Below are positions 8,466 through 16,808 of a stretch of 42,242 nucleotides of DNA, one piece after another. The notes below the pieces were generated by a model. That model was not told the origin of the DNA and made no database searches. It saw nothing but the letters and a program-made list of their open reading frames with translations. Numbering within the stretch: position 1 is the stretch's first letter; the number at the start of each line of letters is the position of its first letter. The position numbers and the translations under genes were made by a program. Source of the DNA: Candidatus Iainarchaeum sp. (GTDB lineage Archaea > Iainarchaeota > Iainarchaeia > Iainarchaeales > JAAZKV01); contig JAQVNZ010000004.1 of NCBI GenBank assembly GCA_028702895.1, forward strand, positions 1 to 42,242, given 5' to 3'.

Positions 8466-9053
8466 TTAATCTAAAAATTGTTCATATTTTTCAGAGTTAA
8501 ATCTATATAAAAATTTTTTTATTTTTTGTTTATTAAAGGTATATTCTCTTATAATTTCTGTTTTTTTACCAAAAAATGTTTCAAATTCTTTTTTTTGTGC
8601 CGGGTCTAATATCAAAAAATTTTCGTTTATTGTTGTTACAACAAACGCGTGTGTTTTTAGGTTATCTAATTCTGCAATAATTACTTCTGCGTTGTTATCG
8701 CCTAATGCTTTCATAAATGCGCAAGTTAATACTGCTAAATCTTCATCGTCTGATATTTTTAAATTTATTATTTCTTTTGCGGTTAACCAATAATTTATTC
8801 CAAAATTAACATCTATAAAATCAACTTCTTTTTTTATATAATCATAAATTTTTTTTAGAGTTTCCAAATAATTATCTTCAAAAGTATATTGATTTCCTTT
8901 GAATTCTTCTGTTATATTTTGTATAGTTAAATCAGTCCCGTCGGTTAATGCTTTTATTTCACCAATTGTTCGTTGCTCCCGCTCATTAATTATATCTGAA
9001 TATTTTTGTAGCAAGAATTTGCAGAGTTTTATTTGCATATCACTATCATTCAT
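8466..9053 (-). CDS. Transglutaminase-like fold protein, catalytic Cys apparently replaced (195 aa)
   Basis: The central part follows the transglutaminase-like (papain-fold) layout: YDYIKKEVDF, then YWLTAKEIINLKISDDEDLAVLTCAFMKALG, then THAFVV with His135 and LILDPA with Asp150. In active members the first motif is GDC-E-D-x-A, with Cys as nucleophile. Here the same position reads S-D-D103-E-D-L-A, so Asp stands where Cys is expected, while His and Asp of the triad position are kept. That suggests a non-catalytic member, perhaps binding rather than cutting peptides. Cys111 lies eight residues further along the helix and is not at the usual site. There is no signal peptide, so the protein should be cytoplasmic. 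No neighbour explains it. Confidence 0.65.
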   Translation of the reverse strand: MNDSDMQIKLCKFLLQKYSDIINEREQRTIGEIKALTDGTDLTIQNITEEFKGNQYTFEDNYLETLKKIYDYIKKEVDFIDVNFGINYWLTAKEIINLKISDDEDLAVLTCAFMKALGDNNAEVIIAELDNLKTHAFVVTTINENFLILDPAQKKEFETFFGKKTEIIREYTFNKQKIKKFLYRFNSEKYEQFLD

Positions 9054-9109
9054 TATGTATATTTTTGCACATAAGCCTTAAAAAATAAGATTTTTTTGTT
9101 TTTTTGAAC

Positions 9110-10465
9110 TTATTCGGCCAATATTATTTTTTTATTTATTATTTTTTCACTATTTTCCACTACTTTTTTGGTTTGGATAGTTATATTTTCTAAAATTTTC
9201 TCAATTTTGATTTTATTAGTGTTTTGTAAATCTAAAATAATTTCATTTTCTTTTATTAGTTCTGAAATTTGTTTTTGTAAATCATTTATTTTTATTAAAT
9301 AAGTGTTATTTTTTAATTCGCTTTCTATTTCGTTTTGTCTTTTTTGAATTACATTTAATTTCCAAAACACTTTTTCAAAAAAATCAAACGCAATTAATTC
9401 TTGTAAAGCATCTAATCTTTTTTCTCGTTCTTTTTCTTTTAATTCTATTTTTTCATCTTCAATCGCTTTTTTTACTTCTCCTAGAATTTCTTTAAATTTG
9501 GTGCCACTCACATCTTTTTTTATTGCGATCAGTGGATTATTAATAAATCCATTTAATAGGTCTTCTTGATCTTTGCTTATTTTCCATCGCCCACTTTTTA
9601 CTAAACCATTAAATCGTTGTAATGGTTTTTCTATTGTAGAAAGCATTGATGATATTTCTGTTTTTAAGTGTTGTTTTTCTTCAGCAATTTCTGATTTTTC
9701 TTTCTCTAATTTAATATATATTTGATATTCTTCGTTTTTTAAATTTTCTTGTATTTCTTCTTCTAGTTTTTTTACAAAAATATTTTTTTCGTTTGTTTGT
9801 TTTTGATAAGTTATATTATTTTTTTTCATTAAATCAATTTCTTTTTTTTGATCATTAATTTCATTAATCAAATTCTTTGTTTTTTCAAATTCAAATAAAT
9901 GTTTTTTTTCATTAAATAGTTTATTTAGTTTTTCCAAGTTATTAATTATTTCTTGTAATGTATTGCCTAATAATTTCATTTCTTCTTTAAGGTAAACGCT
10001 AGTATATGCAATATTTTTTCTAAAAGAATTTATTTCATTTAATATTATAATATGACTTTTTGATGAATATGCGCGAATTTGATTTATGTTGGAATCAATA
10101 TTTTCTGGATTTATTTTTTCAAGTGTTTTTAATAATTGTATTTCTATTTGTTTTTTGGATGTTAATGCTGCTTTATTAAATCTATTATTTTGTGTTTCTT
10201 CAATTTCTTTTTCTTGAATATTTAAAAGAATTTTTTTAGATTTTTCATAAGAATATTTTATTTCACTAATAAGTTTTGCAGATTCTAATTCTGTGTATTT
10301 TATTTCAGCATCAAAGTTTTTTTGAATTAAAGTGGGTAATAAATCAAGACTCGTTTTTATTTCTTCAACATTTTTTTTTCTATTAAAGATGTTTTTTAAA
10401 AAACCCATATAATTAATGAGTGGTGAAAGTAATTTAAAGAACAGGTTTTTTAGGTTTAACGGCAT
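9110..10465 (-). CDS. Cytoplasmic coiled-coil protein, function unknown (about 450 aa)
   Basis: The protein begins with a short amphipathic segment (MPLNLKNLFFKLLSPLINY) and then long Lys/Glu/Ile-rich helices. A more globular stretch at about residues 285-350 (phrases PLQRFNGLVKSGRWK and GFINNPLIAIKKD) lies between two coiled coils. Nothing in it identifies an enzyme. The sequence is reminiscent of coiled-coil proteins found widely in small-genome archaea, but I cannot name one. A TTG codon lies just before the ATG at 10465; I choose the ATG because it is about 24-30 nt from the shared TATA region, which fits a leaderless start. It is divergent from the RecJ-like gene, with only 45 nt between the start codons. 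Confidence 0.7.
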   Translation of the reverse strand: MPLNLKNLFFKLLSPLINYMGFLKNIFNRKKNVEEIKTSLDLLPTLIQKNFDAEIKYTELESAKLISEIKYSYEKSKKILLNIQEKEIEETQNNRFNKAALTSKKQIEIQLLKTLEKINPENIDSNINQIRAYSSKSHIIILNEINSFRKNIAYTSVYLKEEMKLLGNTLQEIINNLEKLNKLFNEKKHLFEFEKTKNLINEINDQKKEIDLMKKNNITYQKQTNEKNIFVKKLEEEIQENLKNEEYQIYIKLEKEKSEIAEEKQHLKTEISSMLSTIEKPLQRFNGLVKSGRWKISKDQEDLLNGFINNPLIAIKKDVSGTKFKEILGEVKKAIEDEKIELKEKEREKRLDALQELIAFDFFEKVFWKLNVIQKRQNEIESELKNNTYLIKINDLQKQISELIKENEIILDLQNTNKIKIEKILENITIQTKKVVENSEKIINKKIILAE

Positions 10466-10477
10466 CAAACTAATGTC

Positions 10478-10492
10478 ATATTTATAATATAA
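10478..10492. promoter_or_regulatory. Shared bidirectional TATA region
   Basis: The 45-nt gap between the divergent coiled-coil and RecJ-like genes contains one near-symmetric AT core (CATATTTATAATATAA). On the plus strand TTTATAAT starts 30 nt before the ATG at 10511; on the minus strand TTATAAATA lies a similar distance before the ATG at 10465. Both messages would be leaderless and the two TATA boxes overlap. Confidence 0.5.
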
Positions 10493-10510
10493 TTTAAACC
10501 TAATTTTTTT

Positions 10511-11932
10511 ATGATTGAGCGTAATGAAAATGATTTTTTTTTGAGTATAAAAAAAATGGCTTTAGAATTAATTAATCGTGATGATATAGTAGTAATCCAC
10601 CATTATGATGCTGATGGTTTAACTAGTGGGAGTATTGCGATTAAGGCCCTTGAACGAGAAGGAAAAAAAGTAAATCATTTGTGCCTTAAACAACTTTACA
10701 AAGAAAATATTGATGAAATAAAAGCTTTGGGAAAAAATTATTTGTTTGTTGATTTTGGTAGTGGTCAAATTGATTATCTTAAAGAAGATCTTGGTGAAGA
10801 AAATACTTTTATTTTAGACCATCATGAACCAATCAAAATTGGTGAAAAATTTATTGAAATGAAATACCATATAAATCCTCTTCTTTTTGGTATTGATGGT
10901 GGAAAAGAAATTAGTGGTGCGGGGGTTACATTTTTTTTTGCTATTGCATTAAATAAAAAAAATGTTGACTTAAGTAGTCTAGCAATAGTTGGTGCGCTTG
11001 GGGATATGCAAGATTATAATGGTTCATTAATCGGACTTAATAGGAAAATACTAGATATTGCAATTAAAGAAAACGTTTTAGAAATAAAAGAAGATTTGCG
11101 ACTTTATGGTAGAATTTCGCGTCCGCTTGTACAATACTTGCTTTTTTCATCTAATCCGATTCTCCCTGGATTAACTGCTAATAGAGAAAATTGTGTTAAT
11201 TTTTTAAAAGAAAATAATATTCCTGTTCAATTCGCAGATGAATGGTTATCATATGAAGATTTAACTCCTCAAGACAAAATAAAATTTTCTTCAGCTTTAA
11301 TTACTTATCTTGCAATGCGTGAAGTTTCGGAATGGAAAATAAAATCTTTGATCGGAGAAGTTTATACTCTTGTTAATGAGGATGAAAAAAGTCCACTTAG
11401 AGATGGTAAAGAATTTGCGACTGTTTTAAATTCAACAGGTCGCCACGCTCGACCAGAAGTGGGGTTAGAAGTTTGTTTGGGAAATCGCGATCCTGATGGG
11501 GTTTATGGCGAAGCCCTTGCTTTATTACACGAACATCGAATTGCACTTCGTAAAGGAATTGAATATGTTGAACAAAACGGTGTGGAAGAAAAAAACGCTT
11601 ATTATTTTTTTGACGCGGGTAAAGAAATACAAGATTCTTTAGTTGGAATAATTGCTGGCATGCTTTATGGGTCAGTTATAGATGAAAATAAACCTATTAT
11701 TGCTCTTGCAAAAAATGAAGATGATACCATAAAAATTTCTGGAAGAGCTACTATGCAACTTGTAAGAAATGGGATTAATTTAGGCGGAGCATTTAAAGAA
11801 ATAGGGAACGAAATGGATGGTGTGCAAGGCGGGGGCCACAAAATTGCAGCCGGGTGTAAGGTGGATTCTGATAAAATAGAATTATTCTTAAAAAAATTAG
11901 ATGAAAAGTTATATGAACAATTAAATAACTAA
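10511..11932 (+). CDS. RecJ-like DHH-family single-strand nuclease (GAN-type)
   Basis: A DHH/DHHA1 phosphoesterase of the archaeal RecJ/GAN group, which in other archaea degrades single-stranded DNA and associates with the GINS replication complex. All metal-binding motifs are visible: HHYDADG (residues 30-36), VDFGSG (about 80-85), LDHHEP (DHH at 103-105), GALGDMQ (Asp165) and the C-terminal DHHA1 motif GGGHKIAAG (about 440-448). The length (473) matches archaeal homologues. The frame starts at an ATG exactly 30 nt after a TATA box, so the message is leaderless. The next gene is the prenyl synthase 79 nt downstream, which has its own TATA-like region; functional linkage is not implied. Confidence 0.9.
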   Translation: MIERNENDFFLSIKKMALELINRDDIVVIHHYDADGLTSGSIAIKALEREGKKVNHLCLKQLYKENIDEIKALGKNYLFVDFGSGQIDYLKEDLGEENTFILDHHEPIKIGEKFIEMKYHINPLLFGIDGGKEISGAGVTFFFAIALNKKNVDLSSLAIVGALGDMQDYNGSLIGLNRKILDIAIKENVLEIKEDLRLYGRISRPLVQYLLFSSNPILPGLTANRENCVNFLKENNIPVQFADEWLSYEDLTPQDKIKFSSALITYLAMREVSEWKIKSLIGEVYTLVNEDEKSPLRDGKEFATVLNSTGRHARPEVGLEVCLGNRDPDGVYGEALALLHEHRIALRKGIEYVEQNGVEEKNAYYFFDAGKEIQDSLVGIIAGMLYGSVIDENKPIIALAKNEDDTIKISGRATMQLVRNGINLGGAFKEIGNEMDGVQGGGHKIAAGCKVDSDKIELFLKKLDEKLYEQLNN

Positions 11933-12011
11933 AAACAAATTTTATTTTAAAATAATAACCTTTTTAATCAATTCTTTTTATTAATTAATTATAATATTTT
12001 TGTTGATTAAA

Positions 12012-13097
12012 ATGATTAGTGATATTGAATCAAAATTGTCTATAAAAGAATTTCTTGTAAAAAAAGTTGGTTTAGTTGAAAAAGAAATTGAAAATTATAT
12101 TCCTAGAAAAGCTAATCAAGAATGGATTGAAAACGCGCTAGGAAAAACTATTTTTGAATTAGATTTAGAAGCATACTCTCAAGGAGTAAATATTCCAGTG
12201 TGGGATTTACTGGATAGGGGCGGAAAAAGATTTCGTCCAATTTTAACTTGTCTTTGTACTGAAGCAGTTGGTGGCGAATGGGGTGAAGGTTTAAAAGTTG
12301 CACCAATAGTAGAAATAATTCATAATGGAACTTTAATGCAAGATGATTGTGAAGATGATAGTCAAGCTAGGCGAGGTCAACCTTGTACACATCATAAGTT
12401 TGGAGTTGATACTGCAATTAACACTGGCACAATAATGTATTTTTGGCCAATGATAAAAATAATGAATGATGATTTTTCTTTAGGTAACGAAAAAAAATTA
12501 AGAATTTATGATTTATTTATTAGTGAATTATTAAGAGTTTGTTCGGGACAAGTTTGGGATATAGCTTGGCATCATGGGGGGTTCACACCAAATGAATCAC
12601 AATATTTGAATATGTGTTTGTCAAAAACAGGGGTTTTAACAAAATTTGCTTGTCAGTTAGGAGCAATAATTGGAAACTCTGATGAAAAACAATATGTTGC
12701 TTTAGGAAAATTTGGGCAAATAATCGGTGTTGGATTTCAAATACAAGACGATATTCTTGAATTAACTGAAACTTCATTTAAAGAAAAAAAAGGTAGTATT
12801 GGCGGGGATATTCACGAAGGCAAAAGAACATTGATTGTTATTAGGACTCTTGAAGTTGCAAGTGAAAAAGATAAAAAACGGTTAGTTGAAATTCTTGATT
12901 CGCATACAAATGATGAAAAAATAATCTTGGAAGCATTAGATATAATAAATAAATATGATGGGATTTCATATGCGAAAAAAAGAGCTGAAGAGTTAGTTGA
13001 ACAAGCTTGGGATGAAATTAATCTAGTTTTAAAAGAATCTAATGCAAAAAAAGTTTTGAAAAAATTCGCAGAATATTTAGTTGATAGAAAAATATAA
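12012..13097 (+). CDS. idsA: Geranylgeranyl (polyprenyl) diphosphate synthase
   Basis: A trans-prenyltransferase that condenses IPP with allylic diphosphates to make the C20 chain of archaeal lipids. Visible motifs are GGKRFRP (70-76), the first aspartate-rich motif QDDCEDDSQARRG (Asp111-Asp115 core), KTGVLTKFACQLGA (205-218) and the second aspartate-rich motif FQIQDDILE (242-250), which ends in Glu instead of the usual Asp. The DDxED-SxxRRG pattern resembles the eukaryote-like GGPP synthases. TTG codons at 12000 and 12003 are in frame, but ATG at 12012 is preferred because it fits leaderless spacing from the TATA-like sequence near 11985. Product chain length cannot be read with certainty; C20 is inferred from the archaeal context. 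Confidence 0.9.
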   Translation: MISDIESKLSIKEFLVKKVGLVEKEIENYIPRKANQEWIENALGKTIFELDLEAYSQGVNIPVWDLLDRGGKRFRPILTCLCTEAVGGEWGEGLKVAPIVEIIHNGTLMQDDCEDDSQARRGQPCTHHKFGVDTAINTGTIMYFWPMIKIMNDDFSLGNEKKLRIYDLFISELLRVCSGQVWDIAWHHGGFTPNESQYLNMCLSKTGVLTKFACQLGAIIGNSDEKQYVALGKFGQIIGVGFQIQDDILELTETSFKEKKGSIGGDIHEGKRTLIVIRTLEVASEKDKKRLVEILDSHTNDEKIILEALDIINKYDGISYAKKRAEELVEQAWDEINLVLKESNAKKVLKKFAEYLVDRKI

Positions 13098-13129
13098 TTT
13101 TGTTTATCTTATAAACTAGTAATTTAAAA

Positions 13130-13630
13130 TTAATTAATTTTGGTTAGCGTTTTAATAGAATTTGCTCTTAACCCAATTGTTTTTTCACCTATTTTAATAT
13201 AAATGGCTCCACCAACAGAATCAATAATTTGGCCGGTCATAATTTTATTTTGATTCGTGTGTATTTTTATTTTATCTTTAATTTTTATTCCTTTAAGAAT
13301 TGGATGAATTTTATGAAGTTGTTTTTTAGGTAAATTACTTTTATTATATTTTTTTATTGCTAACACTTTTTTCATCGCAGTTTTTCCAAGTATTGTTCGA
13401 GTTAATCCTTTTAATCCAGTTTTTCTTTTATTCATTTGATTAGTTAATTCTTTTTTAGCATTAACTTGCAGTTCCATTTTTTTAGAATCTGTGCTTAATA
13501 CTTTGCCTTTTTTTATTACGCGTGAGTGCCTAGCATCCATTTTTGTTTTTGTTACATTAGTTGCTGCTATATTAACATTTTTTCTAAAAACTGTTCCATT
13601 AATTTTTCTTTTTAAATTTGGCAGAGGCAT
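13130..13630 (-). CDS. Small very basic protein with possible SH3-like C-terminus, function unknown
   Basis: A 166-residue protein extremely rich in Lys, Arg, Thr and Asn. The first 100 residues look extended or helical and nucleic-acid-like (for example NKRKTGLKGLTRTILG). The last 60 (KIKDKIKIHTNQNKIMTGQI then GGAIYIKIGEKTIGLRANSI) have the spacing of a small SH3-like or Sm-like beta-barrel. A role with RNA or ribosomes is plausible but not shown. It is transcribed against its neighbours, sitting between GGPP synthase and IPP isomerase, and has its own TATA-like TTTAAATATA about 30 nt before the ATG, so it is probably leaderless. I found no family name. Confidence 0.6.
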   Translation of the reverse strand: MPLPNLKRKINGTVFRKNVNIAATNVTKTKMDARHSRVIKKGKVLSTDSKKMELQVNAKKELTNQMNKRKTGLKGLTRTILGKTAMKKVLAIKKYNKSNLPKKQLHKIHPILKGIKIKDKIKIHTNQNKIMTGQIIDSVGGAIYIKIGEKTIGLRANSIKTLTKIN

Positions 13631-13690
13631 AAGTCATTATTAATTTTTTTATATTTAAATCTTTTTATTTGCTTTTTTTTAAATAAATAC

Positions 13691-13698
13691 TTTTAAAT
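13691..13698 (+). promoter_or_regulatory. TATA box of the IPP isomerase gene
   Basis: TTTTAAAT starts 30 nt before the ATG at 13721, the spacing seen at several leaderless genes in this window. Confidence 0.5.
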
Positions 13699-13720
13699 TA
13701 AGTTAAATCCTAATTTTATT

Positions 13721-14764
13721 ATGGTTTTACAAACTGAGAAAAGAAAAAAAGAACATATTGATTTATGTGTTAACAAAGACGTTTCTTTTGATAAAAAAAC
13801 TACTTTGCTTGAGTGTATTGAGTTAAATTATTCTTCTCTGCCAGAAATTGATTTAAGTGCTGTTGATTTATCCACAATTTTTTTGGGCAAAAATTTTTCT
13901 TTTCCTTTTATTGTTTCAGCAATAACTGGAGGTGCACAAGTATCAAAAAAAATTAATCTACAAATTGCAGAGGCTTGTAGCGTGGTTGGAGTTGGAATGG
14001 GTTTGGGTAGCATGCGTGCAATGATAGAAAAACCTAGTTTAAAAGAAACTTATAATGTAAAAAAAGATTTTGCTAATATTTTCGTTTCTGGAAATTTAGG
14101 TGTTGCACAACTAGAAAATTATTCTATTAAAGAAATTGATTTAGCTGTTCAATCCATTGAAGTTGACGCTCTTGCAATACATGTTAATTCAGCACAAGAA
14201 GCAATGCAACCAGAAGGTGACACAAACTTTTCTAATCTTATAACAAAAATTTCTGATGCTAGTGATTCGTTATCAATCCCAATTTATGTTAAAGAAGTAG
14301 GTCATGGAATTAGTTTTGATATTGCTAGCAAACTAGCAAAAACAAATATTACAGCAATTGATGTTCAAGGTGCTGGTGGTACTTCTTGGACAAGAGTTGA
14401 TTCACTAAGACACAAAAAAAGTTTTGGAAATGTTTTTAGAAATATTGGTTTGCCAACAGCTGTTTCAATAATTAAAACAAAAAAGGCACTTATAGGACAT
14501 AATAAAAAAATTATTGCTAGTGGTGGAATTAGAAATGGTTTGGATGCAGTAAAATCAATTGTTTTAGGTGCAGATTTGGTTGGTAATGCTTTGCCAGTAT
14601 TACAATGCCAACAAAAAAACGGGGTTAGGGGAGTAGTAGATTATTTAGAGAACTTTAAAAAAGAAATGGAAATTGCATCATTCTTGGTTGGGTGTAAAAA
14701 TATTTCTAAATTACAAGAACAAGAATATTTTGTTATCGGACAATTAAATGATTGGTTAAAATAA
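13721..14764 (+). CDS. fni: Type 2 isopentenyl-diphosphate delta-isomerase (FMN)
   Basis: Converts IPP to DMAPP, using reduced FMN. The protein has the family opening TEKRKKEHIDLC, the flavin-binding ITGGAQ (about residues 67-72), GVGMGLGSMRAM, GNLGVAQ, HVNSAQEAMQPEGD (substrate and Mg-binding Gln/Glu), VKEVGHGIS, GAGGTSW and the C-terminal phosphate-binding ASGGIRNGLD. Length (347) is normal. The start codon fits a leaderless transcript. It supplies DMAPP to the prenyl synthase 600 nt away. The dimethylallyl phosphate needed by UbiX must come from a related route, which is not encoded by any other gene seen here. Confidence 0.95.
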   Translation: MVLQTEKRKKEHIDLCVNKDVSFDKKTTLLECIELNYSSLPEIDLSAVDLSTIFLGKNFSFPFIVSAITGGAQVSKKINLQIAEACSVVGVGMGLGSMRAMIEKPSLKETYNVKKDFANIFVSGNLGVAQLENYSIKEIDLAVQSIEVDALAIHVNSAQEAMQPEGDTNFSNLITKISDASDSLSIPIYVKEVGHGISFDIASKLAKTNITAIDVQGAGGTSWTRVDSLRHKKSFGNVFRNIGLPTAVSIIKTKKALIGHNKKIIASGGIRNGLDAVKSIVLGADLVGNALPVLQCQQKNGVRGVVDYLENFKKEMEIASFLVGCKNISKLQEQEYFVIGQLNDWLK

Positions 14765-14837
14765 TTTTTTAATTTAATTATTTTTTATTTTATTAATTAG
14801 AAAAAAATATTATATTTTAAATTATCAATTTATTATT

Positions 14838-15302
14838 ATGGTTATTAAAGCACAATCTACAATGGAATATTTGCTACTTCTTGGTATAATTGTTGTGGTT
14901 GCGCTTATTGTTGTTGGAATTTACACTAATTTCTTCGTATTTTCAGAACCAGTGACTACTATGCAAAACAAACAACTTTGGGCAAACGGGCCTATAAAGA
15001 TACTTGATGTAATTACTGATGATCAAGGTAATTCTAATTTTATTATACAAAATAAATTATTATATTCTATTAATTTTTCAGGGTATTCTGTTTTTGGGAA
15101 AAAAATAGTGTTTGATGAAAATGTATTGTTTTTGCCCGAACAAACCAAAAACGTGTTTATTCCAAAAGTTAATGAATGTGTTGGAAATTGTGTTTTTAAA
15201 AATTTTTTATTATATTATTTTGTGAGTGATTATTCTGAAGAATTTTCTTACGGTGGGTTTGATTTAATTCCTGGAAAATCTGTTAATTTAATTAGTGAAT
15301 AA
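14838..15302 (+). CDS. Class III signal-peptide (type IV pilin-like) protein
   Basis: The N-terminus MVIKA-QSTMEYLLLLG followed by a hydrophobic run to about residue 35 is a class III signal peptide of the type processed by archaeal prepilin peptidases: a short basic leader, cleavage before Gln6, and a Q-x-x-x-E-Y-L core. The rest of the 154-residue protein is a soluble beta-rich domain with two cysteines close together (NECVGNC, around residues 113-117) that could form a disulfide outside the cell. The gene sits alone between the isomerase and the GltA-like gene, with no pilus motor genes nearby, so it is probably a minor pilin or pilin-like surface protein assembled by machinery encoded elsewhere. 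Confidence 0.75.
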   Translation: MVIKAQSTMEYLLLLGIIVVVALIVVGIYTNFFVFSEPVTTMQNKQLWANGPIKILDVITDDQGNSNFIIQNKLLYSINFSGYSVFGKKIVFDENVLFLPEQTKNVFIPKVNECVGNCVFKNFLLYYFVSDYSEEFSYGGFDLIPGKSVNLISE

Positions 15303-15345
15303 ATTTGCGATTTTTTATTGAATGTTTAAATTAAAAAAACAATCT

Positions 15346-15390
15346 CGTCAATTGTCGTCTCAATCTTCGTCTTTTGGAAAGGTTTTTATA
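15346..15390 (+). promoter_or_regulatory. Paired-CGTC operator plus TATA box (copy A)
   Basis: CGTCAATTG begins at 15346 and a second CGTC begins at 15368, exactly 22 nt later; another CGTC stands at +10. The TATA box TTTTTATA (15383-15390) starts 15 nt after the second box. The same geometry occurs at 18111 and 27297. The element precedes the GltA-like/HMG-CoA reductase operon and leaves an mRNA leader of about 50 nt. Confidence 0.65.
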
Positions 15391-15465
15391 CTTTAATTCT
15401 AAAAAGTATAATACGATTGGTGAGTCAGTTATTGATTTATTCAATGAATTGTATAGTGATAAAAA

Positions 15466-16803
15466 ATGCAGATTCCAAAAATATCCATTGGCGAAAGAAA
15501 AAATTCTTTTAAAGAAGTAGAAATAGGTTTCACTGAAGAAGAAGCACTCAAAGAAGCAAACAGATGTTTAAATTGTAAAAATCCGTTGTGCGTTGAGGGT
15601 TGTCCAGCAAATGTAAACATTCCTCTTTTTATAAAAGCGTTTAAAGAAGGAAGATTACAGGATGCTGCTGAAATAATTCGTGAAAAAAATTTTTTCCCAA
15701 GTATTTGTGGAAGAATTTGTCAACATGAAAAACAATGTGAAGGAAATTGCATACTAGCAAAAACAAAAGAAGGTGCTGTGAATATTGGTGGAATAGAAAG
15801 ATTTATTGGGGATCAAGCAAAACTTTCTTCTCCAAGAAAATTAAATGGAAAAAAAGTAGCTATTGTTGGTTCAGGCCCAAGTGGATTAACTGCCGCAGCA
15901 TACTTAGCATTAGAAGGAGTAAATGTTTTTGTTTTTGAAACAACAAATTCTTTTGGTGGAGTAATAAAATATGGTGTTCCCGAATTTCGTTTACCTAAAG
16001 AAACCGTTTCAAAAGACTTAATAATGTTACACGAACTTGGAATTGATTTTGAACCAAATTCAAAAATATCTGAAGATTTAATTGAAGAAGTTTCAAAAAA
16101 TTATGATGCTATTTTTGTTGGTACTGGAGTAGGTGCAACAAAAAAATTGTCAATTCCAGGATCAGATTTAAAAGGAATTATTTCAGCAATGAAATTTTTA
16201 GTTAATTTAAATCAAAGCGGAGTACCAATGGTTTCACCAGGTGAAAATGTTGTAGTTATTGGCGCAGGATATGTTGGAATAGATGCGTCTAGAAGTGCAA
16301 TTAGATTGGGTGCAAACGTAAAATGTATTACTGCGGCAACTAGGGAAGATGCACAAAAAAGTGTTTCGCCAAAAGATTATTTAGATGCAGAAGAAGAAGG
16401 AGTGGAATTTTTATTCGGTTATAATGTGGATAAATTTGAATCTGACGAAGACAATGATAAAGTAAAAAAAATATTTTATACTAATGGAGAAAAAGGAAGT
16501 GTGCAAGTAGACAAAGTAATAATTGCAATAGGTCAAGAGCATGATAAATCAGAATTAAAAAATCCGTTAAGAAACCCAGAATTGGGTTGTATTGAAGTTA
16601 ACAAAAAATATCAGACTAAAATAAAAAATGTTTTTGCAGCAGGTGATTGTGTACATGGTCCAAAAACAGTTATAGAAGCAATTGCTAATGGTAGAGATGC
16701 TGCTAAAGAAATATTACATTATTTTAAAAAAATAGATGAAGAAATAGAATTAAAATCTCAAAAAGATTTAATAGAAAAAGAGGTATCAAAAAATAAATTA
16801 TAA
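15466..16803 (+). CDS. GltA-like FAD/NAD(P)-dependent oxidoreductase (glutamate synthase small-chain family)
   Basis: Belongs to the GltD/SudA/NfnB family: an N-terminal Fe-S domain (Cys34, Cys37, Cys42, Cys46 in CLNCKNPLCVEGCP, then CGRICQHEKQCEGNC), an FAD-binding Rossmann motif VAIVGSGPSGLTAAAYLA (about 130-150) and an NAD(P)H motif VVIGAGYVGIDASRSA (about 263-280), ending AGDCVHGPKTVIEAIANGRD. The 445-residue length is typical. It could transfer electrons between ferredoxin and NAD(P)H or act in glutamate synthesis; no glutamate synthase large chain is present here. Its stop is 5 nt before the HMG-CoA reductase start, and it follows the paired-CGTC promoter, so making reductant for HMG-CoA reductase is an attractive inference. 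GTGAT six nt before the ATG serves as ribosome site. Confidence 0.85.
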   Translation: MQIPKISIGERKNSFKEVEIGFTEEEALKEANRCLNCKNPLCVEGCPANVNIPLFIKAFKEGRLQDAAEIIREKNFFPSICGRICQHEKQCEGNCILAKTKEGAVNIGGIERFIGDQAKLSSPRKLNGKKVAIVGSGPSGLTAAAYLALEGVNVFVFETTNSFGGVIKYGVPEFRLPKETVSKDLIMLHELGIDFEPNSKISEDLIEEVSKNYDAIFVGTGVGATKKLSIPGSDLKGIISAMKFLVNLNQSGVPMVSPGENVVVIGAGYVGIDASRSAIRLGANVKCITAATREDAQKSVSPKDYLDAEEEGVEFLFGYNVDKFESDEDNDKVKKIFYTNGEKGSVQVDKVIIAIGQEHDKSELKNPLRNPELGCIEVNKKYQTKIKNVFAAGDCVHGPKTVIEAIANGRDAAKEILHYFKKIDEEIELKSQKDLIEKEVSKNKL

Positions 16804-16808
16804 AAAAG

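Noticed and set aside
15420..15512. A 31-codon GTG-initiated upstream ORF overlapping the GltA-like start in another frame
   Set aside because: The peptide has no recognisable character beyond AT-rich codons, and the GTGAT within it already serves as the ribosome site of the real gene.
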